Source of the DNA: Granulibacter bethesdensis CGDNIH1
GTDB taxonomy: Bacteria > Pseudomonadota > Alphaproteobacteria > Acetobacterales > Acetobacteraceae
Direction: 5' to 3'
Length of the DNA stretch: 64,000 nt
Assembly (NCBI RefSeq): GCF_000014285.2
Contig: NC_008343.2
Location: forward strand, 2,528,501-2,592,500
Part shown: in pieces, positions 8,001 through 18,025 of the stretch
How positions within the stretch are numbered: position 1 is the stretch's first letter
How the letters are laid out: each line of letters begins with the position of its first letter
Position numbers and translations under genes: made by a program
The notes under the pieces: model-generated
Seen by the model: only the letters and a program-made list of their open reading frames with translations
Told to the model about the DNA's origin: nothing
The model's database searches: none

Positions 8001-11000
8001 ATGCCGAAACGTACAGACATCCGCTCCATCCTGATCGTCGGCGCCGGGCCGATCGTGATCGGTCAGGCCTGCGAGTTCGACTATTCCGGCGCCCAGGCCT
8101 GCAAGGCACTGCGCGAAGAAGGCTACCGGGTCATTCTGGTGAATTCGAATCCCGCCACGATCATGACCGACCCCGATCTGGCCGATGCAACCTATATCGA
8201 GCCGATCACCCCGGATGTGGTCGAGCGCATTATCGCCAAGGAAAAGCCGGATGCGATCCTGCCCACTATGGGCGGGCAGACCGCGCTGAACACGGCGATG
8301 CAGCTGCATGCCAGCGGCGCGCTGGAGCGCCACGGGGTGGAGTTGATCGGCGCAAAGGCCGATGTGATCGACCGCGCGGAGGACCGGCTGAAATTCCGCG
8401 ATGCCATGGACGAAATCGGCATCGAAAGCCCACGCAGCGTCATCGCCCACACGCTGGAAGAAGCCCGTGAGGGGCTGGCCCATGTCGGCCTGCCGGCGGT
8501 AATCCGCCCCAGCTTCACACTCGGCGGCACTGGCGGCGGCATCGCCTATAACAAGGAGGAGTTCGAGCAGATCGTCACCTCCGGCCTTGATGCCTCCCCC
8601 ACCACCGAGGTACTGATCGAGGAAAGCGTGCTCGGCTGGAAGGAATATGAGATGGAAGTGGTCCGCGACAGCGCGGATAACTGCATCATCATCTGCTCCA
8701 TCGAGAATATCGACCCGATGGGCGTGCACACCGGCGACAGCGTGACGGTGGCCCCGGCCCTGACCCTGACCGACCGCGAATATCAGCGCATGCGCGACGC
8801 CTCCATCGCCTGCCTGCGCAAGATCGGCGTCGATACCGGCGGCTCCAACGTCCAGTTCGGTGTAAACCCGGCTGACGGACGCATGGTGGTCATCGAAATG
8901 AACCCCCGCGTGTCCCGTTCCTCCGCCCTTGCATCCAAGGCGACCGGCTTCCCCATCGCCAAGATCGCCGCGAAACTGGCCGTCGGCTATACGCTGGACG
9001 AGCTGGCGAACGACATCACCAAAATGGAAATCGACGGCCAGCTTCGCACTACCCCGGCCAGTTTCGAGCCGACCATCGACTATGTGGTGGTGAAGATGCC
9101 GCGCTTCACCTTCGAGAAATTCCCCGGCACGCCCGCTCTGCTCTCCACCAGCATGAAATCGGTGGGCGAGGCGATGGCCATTGGTCGCAATTTCTCTGAA
9201 GCATTGCAGAAAGCCTTCCGCAGCATGGAAACCGGCCTGAACGGGCTGGATGACATTACGCTTGACGGCGAAGGCCCGGATGCGTTCCGCGCCGCCCTGT
9301 CCACCCCGCGCCCCGACCGTATTCTGGTCGCCGCACAGGCGCTGCGCCACGGCCTGTCGGTCGAGGATGTCAACGCGGCCTGCAAATTCGATCCGTGGTT
9401 CCTGCGTGAAATCCAGAAGATCGTCACCACCGAAGCCCATATCCGCGCCCACGGCCTGCCGGAGAACACACGCTCCCTGCGCGCGCTGAAAGCGCTCGGT
9501 TTTTCCGATGCCCGCCTCGCCGTCCTGACCGGCAAGACCGAAGCGGATATTCTGGCCCATCGCGAGAAGCTCGGTGTCATGCCGGTCTACAAGCGAATCG
9601 ACACCTGCGCGGGCGAGTTCGCCTCCGCCACCTCCTACATGTATGGCACGTATGAGGGCGGGTTCGGGGCCCCATCCTGCGAATCAAATCCCACCGACCG
9701 CAAAAAAATCGTCATACTCGGTGGCGGTCCGAACCGGATCGGGCAAGGAATCGAGTTCGATTACTGCTGCGTGCATGCGGCCTACGCCCTGCGCGAGGCC
9801 GGGTTCGAGACCATCATGGTCAACTGCAATCCCGAAACCGTCAGCACCGATTACGACACCTCCGACCGGCTGTATTTCGAGCCGCTGACCGCCGAGGACG
9901 TCATCAACCTGATCCGCCGGGAACAGCAGAGCGGCACCGTGCTGGGCTGCATCGTACAGTATGGCGGCCAGACTCCGCTCAAGCTGTCCCATGCCCTGTC
10001 CCGCGCCGGAATCCCGATCCTCGGCACCAGCGTGGACGCGATCGACGCGGCGGAGGACCGGGAGCGCTTCCAGGCTCTGCTCAACGGCCTCTCCCTGCTT
10101 CAGCCGGAAAACGGCATCGCCCGTTCAGCGCAGGAAGCGGAAGCCATCACCGCCCGCATCGGCTATCCGGTGGTGATCCGCCCCAGCTACGTGCTGGGCG
10201 GCCGGGCCATGGAAATCGTCTATGACCATGCCGGACTGAACCGCTACATGCGGGAAGCCGTGCGCGTTTCCGGCGACAATCCGGTGCTGATCGATCGCTA
10301 TCTGAACGACGCCATCGAGGTCGACGTGGACTGCATCGCCGATGGCGAGCGCGTCTATGTCGCCGGGGTGATGGAGCATATCGAGGAAGCCGGGATCCAT
10401 TCCGGCGACAGCGCCTGCTCCCTGCCGCCCTACTCCCTCTCCCCCGCCCTGGTGGATGAATTGCGGGCGCAGACGGAGGCACTCGCGCGCGGCCTTCAGG
10501 TTATCGGGCTGATGAACGTCCAGTTCGCGATCAAGCGGGAAGCCGATGGCAGTGACCGCATCTATGTGCTGGAGGTCAATCCACGCGCCAGCCGCACCGT
10601 GCCCTTCGTCGCCAAGGCGACCGGCGTAGCGGTGGCGAAAATCGGCGCCCGGGTCATGGCCGGGGCCAGACTGACGGAATTCGACCTCGGCCCCACCCCG
10701 CGTCTGCCGCATGTCGCAGTCAAGGAAGCGGTGTTCCCCTTCGCCCGGCTGGCCAATGTCGACACCATTCTGGGGCCGGAGATGAAATCCACCGGCGAGG
10801 TCATGGGGCTGGATACCAGCTTCGAGCGCGCTTTCGCGAAAAGCCAGCTCGGAGCCGGGGTCAAACTGCCGGATTCCGGCAGGGTGTTCCTCTCCGTCCG
10901 TGATACCGACAAGACGGCGCTGTTGCCGGTCGCCCGCAAGCTGGTGGAGCTGGGCTTCCGTCTGGCCGCCACACGCGGCACCGCCGCACGGTTGCAGGAG

Positions 11001-11279
11001 GCCGGGCTGGAGGTCAAGGTGTTGAACAAAGTGCTGGAAGGCCGCCCGCATTGCGTGGATGCGATCCGCTCCGGCGATATTCAGCTGATCATCAACACCA
11101 ATTCCGGTGCGCAGTCGGTCAGCGACAGTTTCGATATCCGGCGCAGCGCCCTGACGCACGGCGTTCCGAACTACACGACGATGGCCGGGGCACGGGCCGC
11201 CGTTCACGCCATAGCCGCCTTGCGTGAAGGAACACTTGAAGTCGCGCCGCTGCAATCATACTTTCATCGTTCGTTCTGA
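8001..11279 (+). CDS. carB: Carbamoyl-phosphate synthase large subunit
   Basis: 1092 residues; joins bicarbonate, ammonia and two ATP into carbamoyl phosphate. Two homologous ATP-grasp halves are visible: the first begins [21 protein letters not shown] and the second begins [20 protein letters not shown], each with its ammonia/ATP-binding Glu-Asn-Arg motifs ([39 protein letters not shown]). The C-terminal regulatory MGS-like domain ([20 protein letters not shown]) follows. GGAAAGGAG lies 10 nt before ATG 8001. The gene lies 94 bp after carA, and the two chains form one complex. Confidence 0.98.
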   Translation: MPKRTDIRSILIVGAGPIVIGQACEFDYSGAQACKALREEGYRVILVNSNPATIMTDPDLADATYIEPITPDVVERIIAKEKPDAILPTMGGQTALNTAMQLHASGALERHGVELIGAKADVIDRAEDRLKFRDAMDEIGIESPRSVIAHTLEEAREGLAHVGLPAVIRPSFTLGGTGGGIAYNKEEFEQIVTSGLDASPTTEVLIEESVLGWKEYEMEVVRDSADNCIIICSIENIDPMGVHTGDSVTVAPALTLTDREYQRMRDASIACLRKIGVDTGGSNVQFGVNPADGRMVVIEMNPRVSRSSALASKATGFPIAKIAAKLAVGYTLDELANDITKMEIDGQLRTTPASFEPTIDYVVVKMPRFTFEKFPGTPALLSTSMKSVGEAMAIGRNFSEALQKAFRSMETGLNGLDDITLDGEGPDAFRAALSTPRPDRILVAAQALRHGLSVEDVNAACKFDPWFLREIQKIVTTEAHIRAHGLPENTRSLRALKALGFSDARLAVLTGKTEADILAHREKLGVMPVYKRIDTCAGEFASATSYMYGTYEGGFGAPSCESNPTDRKKIVILGGGPNRIGQGIEFDYCCVHAAYALREAGFETIMVNCNPETVSTDYDTSDRLYFEPLTAEDVINLIRREQQSGTVLGCIVQYGGQTPLKLSHALSRAGIPILGTSVDAIDAAEDRERFQALLNGLSLLQPENGIARSAQEAEAITARIGYPVVIRPSYVLGGRAMEIVYDHAGLNRYMREAVRVSGDNPVLIDRYLNDAIEVDVDCIADGERVYVAGVMEHIEEAGIHSGDSACSLPPYSLSPALVDELRAQTEALARGLQVIGLMNVQFAIKREADGSDRIYVLEVNPRASRTVPFVAKATGVAVAKIGARVMAGARLTEFDLGPTPRLPHVAVKEAVFPFARLANVDTILGPEMKSTGEVMGLDTSFERAFAKSQLGAGVKLPDSGRVFLSVRDTDKTALLPVARKLVELGFRLAATRGTAARLQEAGLEVKVLNKVLEGRPHCVDAIRSGDIQLIINTNSGAQSVSDSFDIRRSALTHGVPNYTTMAGARAAVHAIAALREGTLEVAPLQSYFHRSF

Positions 11280-11291
11280 TCGCCCGGTACT

Positions 11292-11326
11292 GCCGGATAC
11301 CCCTGCTCAAAGCTGTGGTATCCGGC
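11292..11326 (+). repeat. Strong hairpin after carB
   Basis: A 10-bp perfect stem, GCCGGATACC (11292-11301) with GGTATCCGGC (11317-11326), and a 15-nt loop. It has no T-run of its own but is followed 10 nt later by a true terminator, so it may stabilise the carAB message 3' end. Confidence 0.55.
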
Positions 11327-11336
11327 GGCACGGGCC

Positions 11337-11364
11337 GATCATGTTTGGACATGATCCGTTTTTT
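11337..11364 (+). terminator. Rho-independent terminator after carB
   Basis: GATCATGT (11337-11344), loop TTGG, ACATGATC (11349-11356), then CG and six T. A perfect 8-bp stem with a U-tract, ending 18 bp before the greA start. Stem GC content is low. Confidence 0.75.
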
Positions 11365-11382
11365 GCCGAGGACTGACCCAAA

Positions 11383-11856
11383 GTGCAGAAGTTTCCGATG
11401 ACCGCCGGCGGCCTACAGCGCCTGGAGGACGAGCTTCGCCAACTGAAATCAGTGGAGCGTCCCGCCGTCATCCGCGCCATCGCCGAGGCCCGCAGCCATG
11501 GCGATCTCAGCGAAAACGCCGAATATCATGCCGCAAGGGAGCGTCAGAGCTTCATCGAAGGCCGCATCGAGGAGCTGGAGGTCATCGTCTCCGCTGCGGA
11601 AGTGATCGACCCTTCCACGCTGAGCGGCGATCAGGTGAAATTCGGTGCCCATGTCCAGATCGTGGATGAGGAAACCGACAAGGAAGCCTCCTACCAGATC
11701 GTTGGCCTGCATGAAGCCGATATCAAGCAGGGGCTGCTCTCCGTCTCCTCTCCGCTCGCCAAGGCGCTGATCGGGAAAAAGCCCGGTGACACCATCTCCG
11801 TGCCGGCGCCCGGTGGCGATCGGAGCTATGAAATCCTGAGCGTCCGTTTCTTCTGA
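11383..11856 (+). CDS. greA: Transcription elongation factor GreA
   Basis: 157 residues. GreA rescues backtracked RNA polymerase by stimulating cleavage of the nascent RNA 3' end. The N-terminal coiled coil ([22 protein letters not shown], with the acidic tip [14 protein letters not shown]) and the C-terminal FKBP-like domain ([16 protein letters not shown]) are both visible. The start is GTG at 11383, giving MQKFPMT, the usual family N-terminus. It sits alone after the carB terminator and 8 bp before the threonine dehydratase gene, so the two may be cotranscribed. Confidence 0.96.
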   Translation: MQKFPMTAGGLQRLEDELRQLKSVERPAVIRAIAEARSHGDLSENAEYHAARERQSFIEGRIEELEVIVSAAEVIDPSTLSGDQVKFGAHVQIVDEETDKEASYQIVGLHEADIKQGLLSVSSPLAKALIGKKPGDTISVPAPGGDRSYEILSVRFF

Positions 11857-11864
11857 GCCATTCC

Positions 11865-13061
11865 ATGATCGGTCTTGAAGATGTCCGGGCGGCTGCACAG
11901 CGGATCGCCGGAAAGGTGGTGCGCACTCCAACCCTGCGCAATGGTACGCTCAGCCAGCTTGCCGGTGCCGATATCTGGCTGAAGCTGGACGTTTTGCAGG
12001 CAACCGGTGCGTTCAAGGAGCGGGGTGCCGCCAATCGTCTGGCCATGCTCTCCGCCGGGGAGCGGGCCGCCGGTGTGGTCGCCATGTCGGCCGGCAACCA
12101 TGCCCAGGCCGTCGCCCGCCACGCCCAGTTGCTGGGGATCGAGGCCACGATCGTGATGCCTCGGTTCACTCCGGCCACCAAGGTGACCCGCACGGCGCAA
12201 TGGGGTGCGCATGTCGTGCTGCACGGCAAGACCCTCGCGGAAGCCGCCGAGCACGCCTGGGCGCTCGCCGCAGAGCGGAGCCTGACCTTCATCCACCCCT
12301 ATGATGATGAAGGGGTGATGGCCGGTCAGGGTACCCATGCACTCGAAATGCTGGAGGATGCGCCGGATCTCGATACGCTGATCATCCCCATCGGCGGCGG
12401 CGGACTGATCGCGGGTTGTGCCGTGGCAGCCAAAGCCATCAACCCGGCCATCCGCATCTATGGTGTCGAGGCCGAGGGATATGACGCGATGGTGCAGGCC
12501 CTGCAAGGCCGCGCGGTCGAGGTCGGTGGCTCGACCATCGCCGAGGGCATTGCCGTGCGCGATGTCGGGCAGCTTCCGCTCGACGTGGTGCGCACCCATG
12601 TGGACGATATTCTGGTCGTCACGGAAGTCGCGATCGAAAACGCCATCTCCCTGCTGGCCGAAAATGCCAAGATCGTCACGGAAGGAGCCGGTGCGACAGG
12701 TGTCGCCGGACTGCTGTCCTTCCCCGATTTGTTCAAGGGCCGCAAGGTCGGGATCCCCCTCTGCGGGGCCAATATCGACAGCCGTATTCTGGCCCATGTG
12801 CTGCAACGCGTGATGCTGCGGGACGGACGCCTGATGCGTCTGGTGCTGGATATTCCGGACCGTCCCGGCGTGCTGGCCGAAATCTCCGCCCGCATTGGCG
12901 ATTCCGGTGGCAATATCATCGAAGTGTCCCATCATCGCCTCTTCACCTCCCCCAGCGTCAAGTCCGCAAGGCTGGAAATCATGTTCGAGGCCCGCGACCC
13001 CGAACATGGCGCGGCCGTAGCGGCAGAGCTGGAGAAGCATTACACCGTCACCCGGCTGTAA
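11865..13061 (+). CDS. ilvA: Threonine ammonia-lyase (threonine dehydratase)
   Basis: 398 residues. A PLP fold-type II enzyme converting threonine (and serine) to 2-oxobutyrate (pyruvate) and ammonia. The PLP lysine lies in TGAFKERGA (about residue 50), the glycine-rich phosphate loop is IPIGGGGLIAG, and the C-terminal 75 residues form a single ACT-type domain (RLVLDIPDRPGVLAEISARIGDS). That single short ACT domain and the length match the short form often called catabolic, rather than the long two-ACT isoleucine enzyme, so the ilvA symbol is conventional. It follows greA by 8 bp. Confidence 0.92.
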   Translation: MIGLEDVRAAAQRIAGKVVRTPTLRNGTLSQLAGADIWLKLDVLQATGAFKERGAANRLAMLSAGERAAGVVAMSAGNHAQAVARHAQLLGIEATIVMPRFTPATKVTRTAQWGAHVVLHGKTLAEAAEHAWALAAERSLTFIHPYDDEGVMAGQGTHALEMLEDAPDLDTLIIPIGGGGLIAGCAVAAKAINPAIRIYGVEAEGYDAMVQALQGRAVEVGGSTIAEGIAVRDVGQLPLDVVRTHVDDILVVTEVAIENAISLLAENAKIVTEGAGATGVAGLLSFPDLFKGRKVGIPLCGANIDSRILAHVLQRVMLRDGRLMRLVLDIPDRPGVLAEISARIGDSGGNIIEVSHHRLFTSPSVKSARLEIMFEARDPEHGAAVAAELEKHYTVTRL

Positions 13062-13093
13062 GCCTTCCTCACACGCTCAGGAGTTCCGTCACG

Positions 13094-14428
13094 ATGTCCA
13101 GCGCCGCCCTCCATTTCGATCTGCTGGTCCGGAACGGTCGCTGCATTCTGCCCTGGGGGGAGGCACAGACGGATATCGGCATCCGGGATGGTGTGATCGT
13201 CACCCTCTCCGCCCCTGCCTCCGCGACTGCCGAGCAGGTGCTGGATGCATCCGGCCTGCATGTTCTGCCGGGGCTGACCGATCCGCATGTCCACCTGCGC
13301 GACCCCGGCAATGCCAGCGTGGAGACCATCGAAACCGGCACACGCGGCGCGGTGCTGGGTGGTCTGACGGCAGTCTATGACATGCCGAACACCAGCCCTT
13401 CCATCATCGATGCGGAAACGGTGCAGTGGAAACAGGGGCATATCGGCCAGACCGCCTGGTGCGACATGGGGTTCTATGTCGGCGCCACCAAAGCCAACAT
13501 TCAGGATCTGGCTACGCTGGAACATCAGCCCGGTGTCTGCGCGGTCAAGGTATTCGCGGGCAGTTCCACCGGCGATCTGCTGGTCGAGGATGATGCCAGC
13601 ATCGAAGCCGTGATGCGCAGCGGCCATCGTCGTATCGCCTTCCACAGCGAGGATGAATACCGGTTGCAGGAGCGCCGCCCGTCATTTTCCAGCGGGATGC
13701 CTTATGTAAACCACATGATCTGGCGGGATGAGGAATGTGCTTTCCTCGGCACGCGCCGCATCATGGCGCTGGCACGCAAGACGGGACGCCCGGCACATAT
13801 CCTGCACACCTCCACGGCGGAGGAATTCGAGTATCTGAAAGATTTCCGCGATGTTGCCACCAGCGAGGTGCTGGTGAACCATCTGACCCAGATTGCTCCC
13901 GAATGCTACGAGACGCTCGGCGGTTATGCGGTCATGAATCCGCCCCTGCGTGACCGGCGGCATTACGAAGCAGCCTGGAAAGCGGTCAATGACGGTCTGG
14001 TCGATACCATCGGCAGCGACCATGCGCCGCATCCGCGGGAAGCGAAGGAGCGTCCCTGGCCCGACTGCGCTGCCGGTCTGACCGGGGTGCAAACCCTGCT
14101 GCCGGTCATGCTGGATCATGTGTCAGCCGGACGGCTCAGCCTGACCCGTCTGGTCGATCTGCTGGCGGCCGGTCCGGCGCGCGTGTATGGCGCGATTGGC
14201 AAGGGACGTCTGGCTGTCGGCTATGATGGCGACCTGACCCTTGTTGATATGGGGCGGCAGCAGCGGATCGAAGCGTCCTGGCTCGTTTCCCCCTGCGGCT
14301 GGAGTCCGTTCGAAGGCAGATTATGTCAGGGCTGGCCGGTCGCCACCGTGCTGCGCGGTCATGTCGCGATGCGCGATGGCGCATTGCAGGGTGAGGCCAC
14401 AGGCCGGCTGATCTCCTTCCTGCCGTAA
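13094..14428 (+). CDS. pyrC: Dihydroorotase (class I)
   Basis: 444 residues. Closes carbamoyl-aspartate to dihydroorotate, the third step of pyrimidine synthesis. The amidohydrolase metal motif DPHVHLRDPG has His65 and His67, the bridging carboxylated Lys is probably Lys152 in VKVFAGSS, and the distal GSDHAPH motif supplies the catalytic Asp. Length fits the class I family (about 430). It completes a carAB-to-pyrC stretch supplying pyrimidines, though greA and threonine dehydratase lie between. A GGAG-like site lies about 10 nt before the ATG. Confidence 0.95.
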   Translation: MSSAALHFDLLVRNGRCILPWGEAQTDIGIRDGVIVTLSAPASATAEQVLDASGLHVLPGLTDPHVHLRDPGNASVETIETGTRGAVLGGLTAVYDMPNTSPSIIDAETVQWKQGHIGQTAWCDMGFYVGATKANIQDLATLEHQPGVCAVKVFAGSSTGDLLVEDDASIEAVMRSGHRRIAFHSEDEYRLQERRPSFSSGMPYVNHMIWRDEECAFLGTRRIMALARKTGRPAHILHTSTAEEFEYLKDFRDVATSEVLVNHLTQIAPECYETLGGYAVMNPPLRDRRHYEAAWKAVNDGLVDTIGSDHAPHPREAKERPWPDCAAGLTGVQTLLPVMLDHVSAGRLSLTRLVDLLAAGPARVYGAIGKGRLAVGYDGDLTLVDMGRQQRIEASWLVSPCGWSPFEGRLCQGWPVATVLRGHVAMRDGALQGEATGRLISFLP

Positions 14429-14456
14429 TCTCTCTGATTGGAGAGGGACGTGCCGG

Positions 14457-15782
14457 TCAGCGTTCAGGAGCGTCCTTCGTCTCCGGCATCAGTGCGACGG
14501 CGATCATGCTGATCAGGGCGGCAACAGTCAGATAATATCCGACCCAGTGCAGACCACCCAGATCGGACAGGCGCTGTGCGATATACGGTGCCAGCGATGC
14601 ACCGACAATCCCCCCGAGGCTGAATGACAGCGACGCTCCGGTATAGCGGAGCTTCACCGGAAACAGTTCCGGCAACAGCGCGCCCATCGGCCCCAGCAGC
14701 ATACCGGTGGTCATCAGCCCGGCGCAAAGAAACAGGAAAACCGCTTCCACCCTGCCACTGCCGAGGGCCGGGCCGAGCAGGCAGCCCAGCACCCCTGCCA
14801 GACCCATCACCGCCATCAGCACGGGCCGCCTGCCGTAACGGTCCGCAAGCAGGGCCGCGAGCGGTGCTCCCACCACCATGAAAGCAATGGCCACACATTG
14901 CAGGCCCAGAAATACCGGGCGGGAATAATGCAGCACCGTGGTGCCATATCCGAGGATGAACACAGTGCAGAGATAAAACAGGGCGTAACAGCACACCATG
15001 GAGAGCATGCCGAGCACCGTCGCCCGCCCATGCCCGATCAGCACGGCGCGGAACGGCACTGCAACCGGCTCCTTCCGCTCCAGCACGCGGCGAAAAGCCG
15101 GGGTTTCCGTCAGCCTCAGCCGCACATACAGCCCAAGGATCACCAGCAACAGCGACAGCAGGAACGGCACCCGCCAGCCCCAGCTGCGAAAGGCTTCGTC
15201 ACTGAGCGTCAGGGCCAGAATCAGGAACAGCCCGTTGGCGGCAATAAATCCAATGGGGGCACCCAGTTGAGGGAACATGCCGTACCAGGCGCGTTTTCCC
15301 TCCGGCGCATTCTCCATGGCCAGCAGAGCAGCCCCGCCCCACTCCCCTCCCAACCCGATTCCCTGCCCGAAACGCAGCAGGCACAGCAAAGCAGGCGCCA
15401 GAGCGCCGATCCTGTCATGGCCGGGCAATAATCCGACCAGAGCCGTCGAAATGCCCATGATCAGAAGAGAGGCAACAAGAGTGGATTTACGCCCGATCCT
15501 GTCGCCGAAATGCCCGAACAGAGCGGCCCCTATAGGCCGGGCGACAAAGGCAATGGCAAAGGTCGCAAAGGCATTCAGCAACTGCGCCGCGGGGGAGGCC
15601 GCCGGAAACATCAACGGTCCCAGCACCAGTGCCGTCGCCGTGGCGTAAATATAGAAATCATAGAACTCAACCGCCGTGCCGATAAAACTGGCCACCACGA
15701 TGCGGCGCAGCGGCACGGCCTCCATCGCAGCCTCTGCACTGATGTTGCCGGATGCTGTCACAGAATATGCCGACTGGGTCAT
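14457..15782 (-). CDS. MFS transporter, metabolite:H+ symporter (MHS) type
   Basis: 441 residues from ATG 15782; a GTG start at 15830 would add 16 residues and has a GGGGAA upstream, so the start is open. Twelve hydrophobic segments are evident. The N-terminal motif AVEFYDFYIYATATALV and the loop motif HFGDRIGRKSTL are typical of the MHS family (KgtP, ProP, ShiA), which import organic acids, betaines or shikimate with protons. The second-half loop ADRYGRRPVL is also present. Substrate cannot be assigned. It is convergent with pyrC and divergent from the yfgM-like gene. Confidence 0.88.
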   Translation of the reverse strand: MTQSAYSVTASGNISAEAAMEAVPLRRIVVASFIGTAVEFYDFYIYATATALVLGPLMFPAASPAAQLLNAFATFAIAFVARPIGAALFGHFGDRIGRKSTLVASLLIMGISTALVGLLPGHDRIGALAPALLCLLRFGQGIGLGGEWGGAALLAMENAPEGKRAWYGMFPQLGAPIGFIAANGLFLILALTLSDEAFRSWGWRVPFLLSLLLVILGLYVRLRLTETPAFRRVLERKEPVAVPFRAVLIGHGRATVLGMLSMVCCYALFYLCTVFILGYGTTVLHYSRPVFLGLQCVAIAFMVVGAPLAALLADRYGRRPVLMAVMGLAGVLGCLLGPALGSGRVEAVFLFLCAGLMTTGMLLGPMGALLPELFPVKLRYTGASLSFSLGGIVGASLAPYIAQRLSDLGGLHWVGYYLTVAALISMIAVALMPETKDAPER

Positions 15783-15978
15783 AAAAGCTGCATACCGTTG
15801 CAAAAGAAGCCTGTCGCCTGAAAATCGCACCGCTTCCCCAACATTGTTCCAGAAAAAGACGGATTTTCCGGCCGAGATGCCCTGTTCTGCGTCCTCGCCG
15901 TTTGCTCCGGAGGCTTGGCGCGGCTATGGTCCGCGGCCATTATTCAGGCAAGCGTTGCCAGATTTGCGAGGACACTGC

Positions 15979-16647
15979 GTGGCCGACATCTTTGATGAGG
16001 TCGAGGAAGATCTGCGTGCAGAACGCGCCAAAAAACTGCTGGTCCGCTATGGCGGCCCGGCGGTCGGGCTTGTGCTGCTGGTCATTCTCGGCGCCGCTGG
16101 CTGGCAGGGCTGGCTTTGGTACAAGCATCGTCAGGATGCCACCGCGGCAGAGCGTTTCCTGGCCCTGACTCGTAATCCTGTCGATCCGCTGGCGCCCCCG
16201 GTTCACATCGTACCCGATGCGAAAACCGAACAGGCGCTGACCGCCTTCGCCAAGGACAGCCCGGAAAACTATGCGACGCTGGCCCGGCTGCGTGCCGCCG
16301 CCCTGCTGACGGCTGGCGGAAACAAAAAAGGGGCTGAGGCCATTTACGGGACGGTCAGCAATGATAACGCCGCGCTCCCGGCGCTGCGCGATCTGGCCAC
16401 ACTGCAATCGGTCTGGAACAGGATCGACGATGGCGATCCCGCGACCTTGCGCGGGCAGCTGGCCCCCCTGCTGGCCGATGGTAATCCATGGCAGCCATTT
16501 GCACGGGAAGGCACCGCCCTGCTCGACATCCGACAGGGCCGTATGGATGATGCCAGGCGGGGCCTTCAGACGCTTTCCCAAGACGAAAACGCTCCTCCAG
16601 GCGTGCGGAACCGGGCAACCGGACTGCTCGCGAAGTTCGGTGGTTGA
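15979..16647 (+). CDS. YfgM-like inner-membrane TPR protein
   Basis: 222 residues from GTG 15979, which has GAGG 8 nt upstream; longer frames start inside the neighbouring promoter. A short cytoplasmic N-terminus (VADIFDEVEEDLRAERAKKL) precedes one membrane helix (about residues 30-50) and a helical TPR-like periplasmic domain. This matches the YfgM/DUF2133 family, which in E. coli associates with SecYEG and periplasmic chaperones. The gene order yfgM-like, bamB, der is conserved in many Proteobacteria and supports the call; the bamB start is 3 bp downstream. Confidence 0.85.
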   Translation: MADIFDEVEEDLRAERAKKLLVRYGGPAVGLVLLVILGAAGWQGWLWYKHRQDATAAERFLALTRNPVDPLAPPVHIVPDAKTEQALTAFAKDSPENYATLARLRAAALLTAGGNKKGAEAIYGTVSNDNAALPALRDLATLQSVWNRIDDGDPATLRGQLAPLLADGNPWQPFAREGTALLDIRQGRMDDARRGLQTLSQDENAPPGVRNRATGLLAKFGG

Positions 16648-16650
16648 GAC

Positions 16651-18024
16651 ATGACATTCCGTATTCGCCCGGCCCATCCATACGCTCGGAATAAAGCACC
16701 CACCGGCAAACGCTCCGCTATGGCGCTGCTGGCCCTGTCTACTGTCAGCCTGGGCGGGTGCAGCATGCTGGACAGCTGGTTCGCGGCGGACAAACCCCCT
16801 TTGCCCGGTCGGCGTGAGACCGTGTTGCCGCTCAGCGATGTGCTGCCGGTGGCCTCCTCACCCCCTGCGATCGCGTTTCCTACAGATGCACCTTTGCAGA
16901 ACTGGTCACAGCCGGGTGCCAATCCCGCGCATCATGTCGATAACGTCGCCATCAAAGGCATGACGGAAGTATGGACCGCACAGGTCGGTTCCGGCAGCGG
17001 TTATCGCCAGAAGATCACCAGCACGCCCATCGTCAAATACAATCTGGTCTATACCATCGACAGCAATGCGCTCGTACGAGCCTTTGACGTCAAGACCGGT
17101 GCCATGGCCTGGGAATTCGTGACCCAGCAGGAAGACGACCGCAGCACCAATATCGGCGGCGGTCTGACCTCCGACGATACCGGCACGCTCTATGCCGTCA
17201 CCGGACGCGGCGATCTGATTGCGCTGGATGCCGCCAAAGGCCGACAGAAATGGCGCGTGAAGATCGGTGTACCATCCCGCTCCAGCCCGACCTATGCCGA
17301 GGGCAAGCTGTTCCTGACCACGCTGGAACAGCAGATCGTAGCCTTTGATGCCTCCAACGGCAAAAAACTCTGGTCGCATCAGGCCAGCGAGGCCGATACC
17401 AGCCTGCTCGGCGATCCCGCCCCCGCCTACGCGGACGGACTGGTCATTGGCGGGTTCGGCTCCGGCGACGTCATCGGCCTGCGCGCCGCCACCGGATCGG
17501 TGGTGTGGACCGACAGCATCGCCTCCGCCTCCGGCCGCACCAGCCTGTCCGATCTGTCAGCCGTCACCGGCCTGCCGGTGATCGACGGCAATCAGGTTTA
17601 TGTCATCGGGCTGGGGGGTCAGTTCGTTTCGCTGGATCTGCGCACCGGTCGCCGTCTGTGGGAACGCCCGGCGGGCGGAGGACAGACCCCGTGGCTGGCC
17701 GGAGACTGGCTGTTCGCCACCCTGACCAGCCAGCAGGTGATCGCCATATCCCGCAATGATGGGGTCGTGGCATGGGAAACCCAGCTGCCGCGCTGGAGTA
17801 AGGCCAATAATCGCGGCGAGCGCGCACAGTGGTTCGGCCCGATCATGGCGGGCTATCGTCTGGTGCTGGTCAGCAATTACGGCAAAATGATCACGCTCAA
17901 CCCGGTTTCCGGCAAGATCAGCAGCGTCCGTGATCTGTCCGATGCAGCCGCCGTTCCGCCCATCGTCGCGCAGGGCACGGTCTTTGTGATCACCGCCGAC
18001 GGCCTGTTACACGCATACCGTTGA
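16651..18024 (+). CDS. bamB: Outer-membrane assembly lipoprotein BamB
   Basis: 457 residues. A signal peptide with lipobox LGGC (lipid-anchored Cys at about residue 37) is followed by an eight-bladed PQQ-like beta-propeller with repeated W-x-x-D-x-x-G-x-x-W-x style blades (VRAFDVKTGAMAWEF, VIGLRAATGSVVW, VSLDLRTGRRLWERP). BamB is the scaffold lipoprotein of the BAM complex that inserts beta-barrel proteins in the outer membrane. It could be mistaken for a quinoprotein because of the propeller, but the lipobox and its place next to der argue for BamB. Confidence 0.93.
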   Translation: MTFRIRPAHPYARNKAPTGKRSAMALLALSTVSLGGCSMLDSWFAADKPPLPGRRETVLPLSDVLPVASSPPAIAFPTDAPLQNWSQPGANPAHHVDNVAIKGMTEVWTAQVGSGSGYRQKITSTPIVKYNLVYTIDSNALVRAFDVKTGAMAWEFVTQQEDDRSTNIGGGLTSDDTGTLYAVTGRGDLIALDAAKGRQKWRVKIGVPSRSSPTYAEGKLFLTTLEQQIVAFDASNGKKLWSHQASEADTSLLGDPAPAYADGLVIGGFGSGDVIGLRAATGSVVWTDSIASASGRTSLSDLSAVTGLPVIDGNQVYVIGLGGQFVSLDLRTGRRLWERPAGGGQTPWLAGDWLFATLTSQQVIAISRNDGVVAWETQLPRWSKANNRGERAQWFGPIMAGYRLVLVSNYGKMITLNPVSGKISSVRDLSDAAAVPPIVAQGTVFVITADGLLHAYR

Positions 18025-18025
18025 G

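Noticed and set aside
7929..9560. Large ORF antisense to carB (and others antisense to rpoD, dnaG, purD and prs)
   Set aside because: They mirror conserved genes, follow the GC-rich codon pattern of the other strand and match no family.
16651..18024. PQQ-dependent dehydrogenase
   Set aside because: The propeller has a lipobox and lies next to der and the yfgM-like gene, which fits BamB; no catalytic quinoprotein residues were seen.
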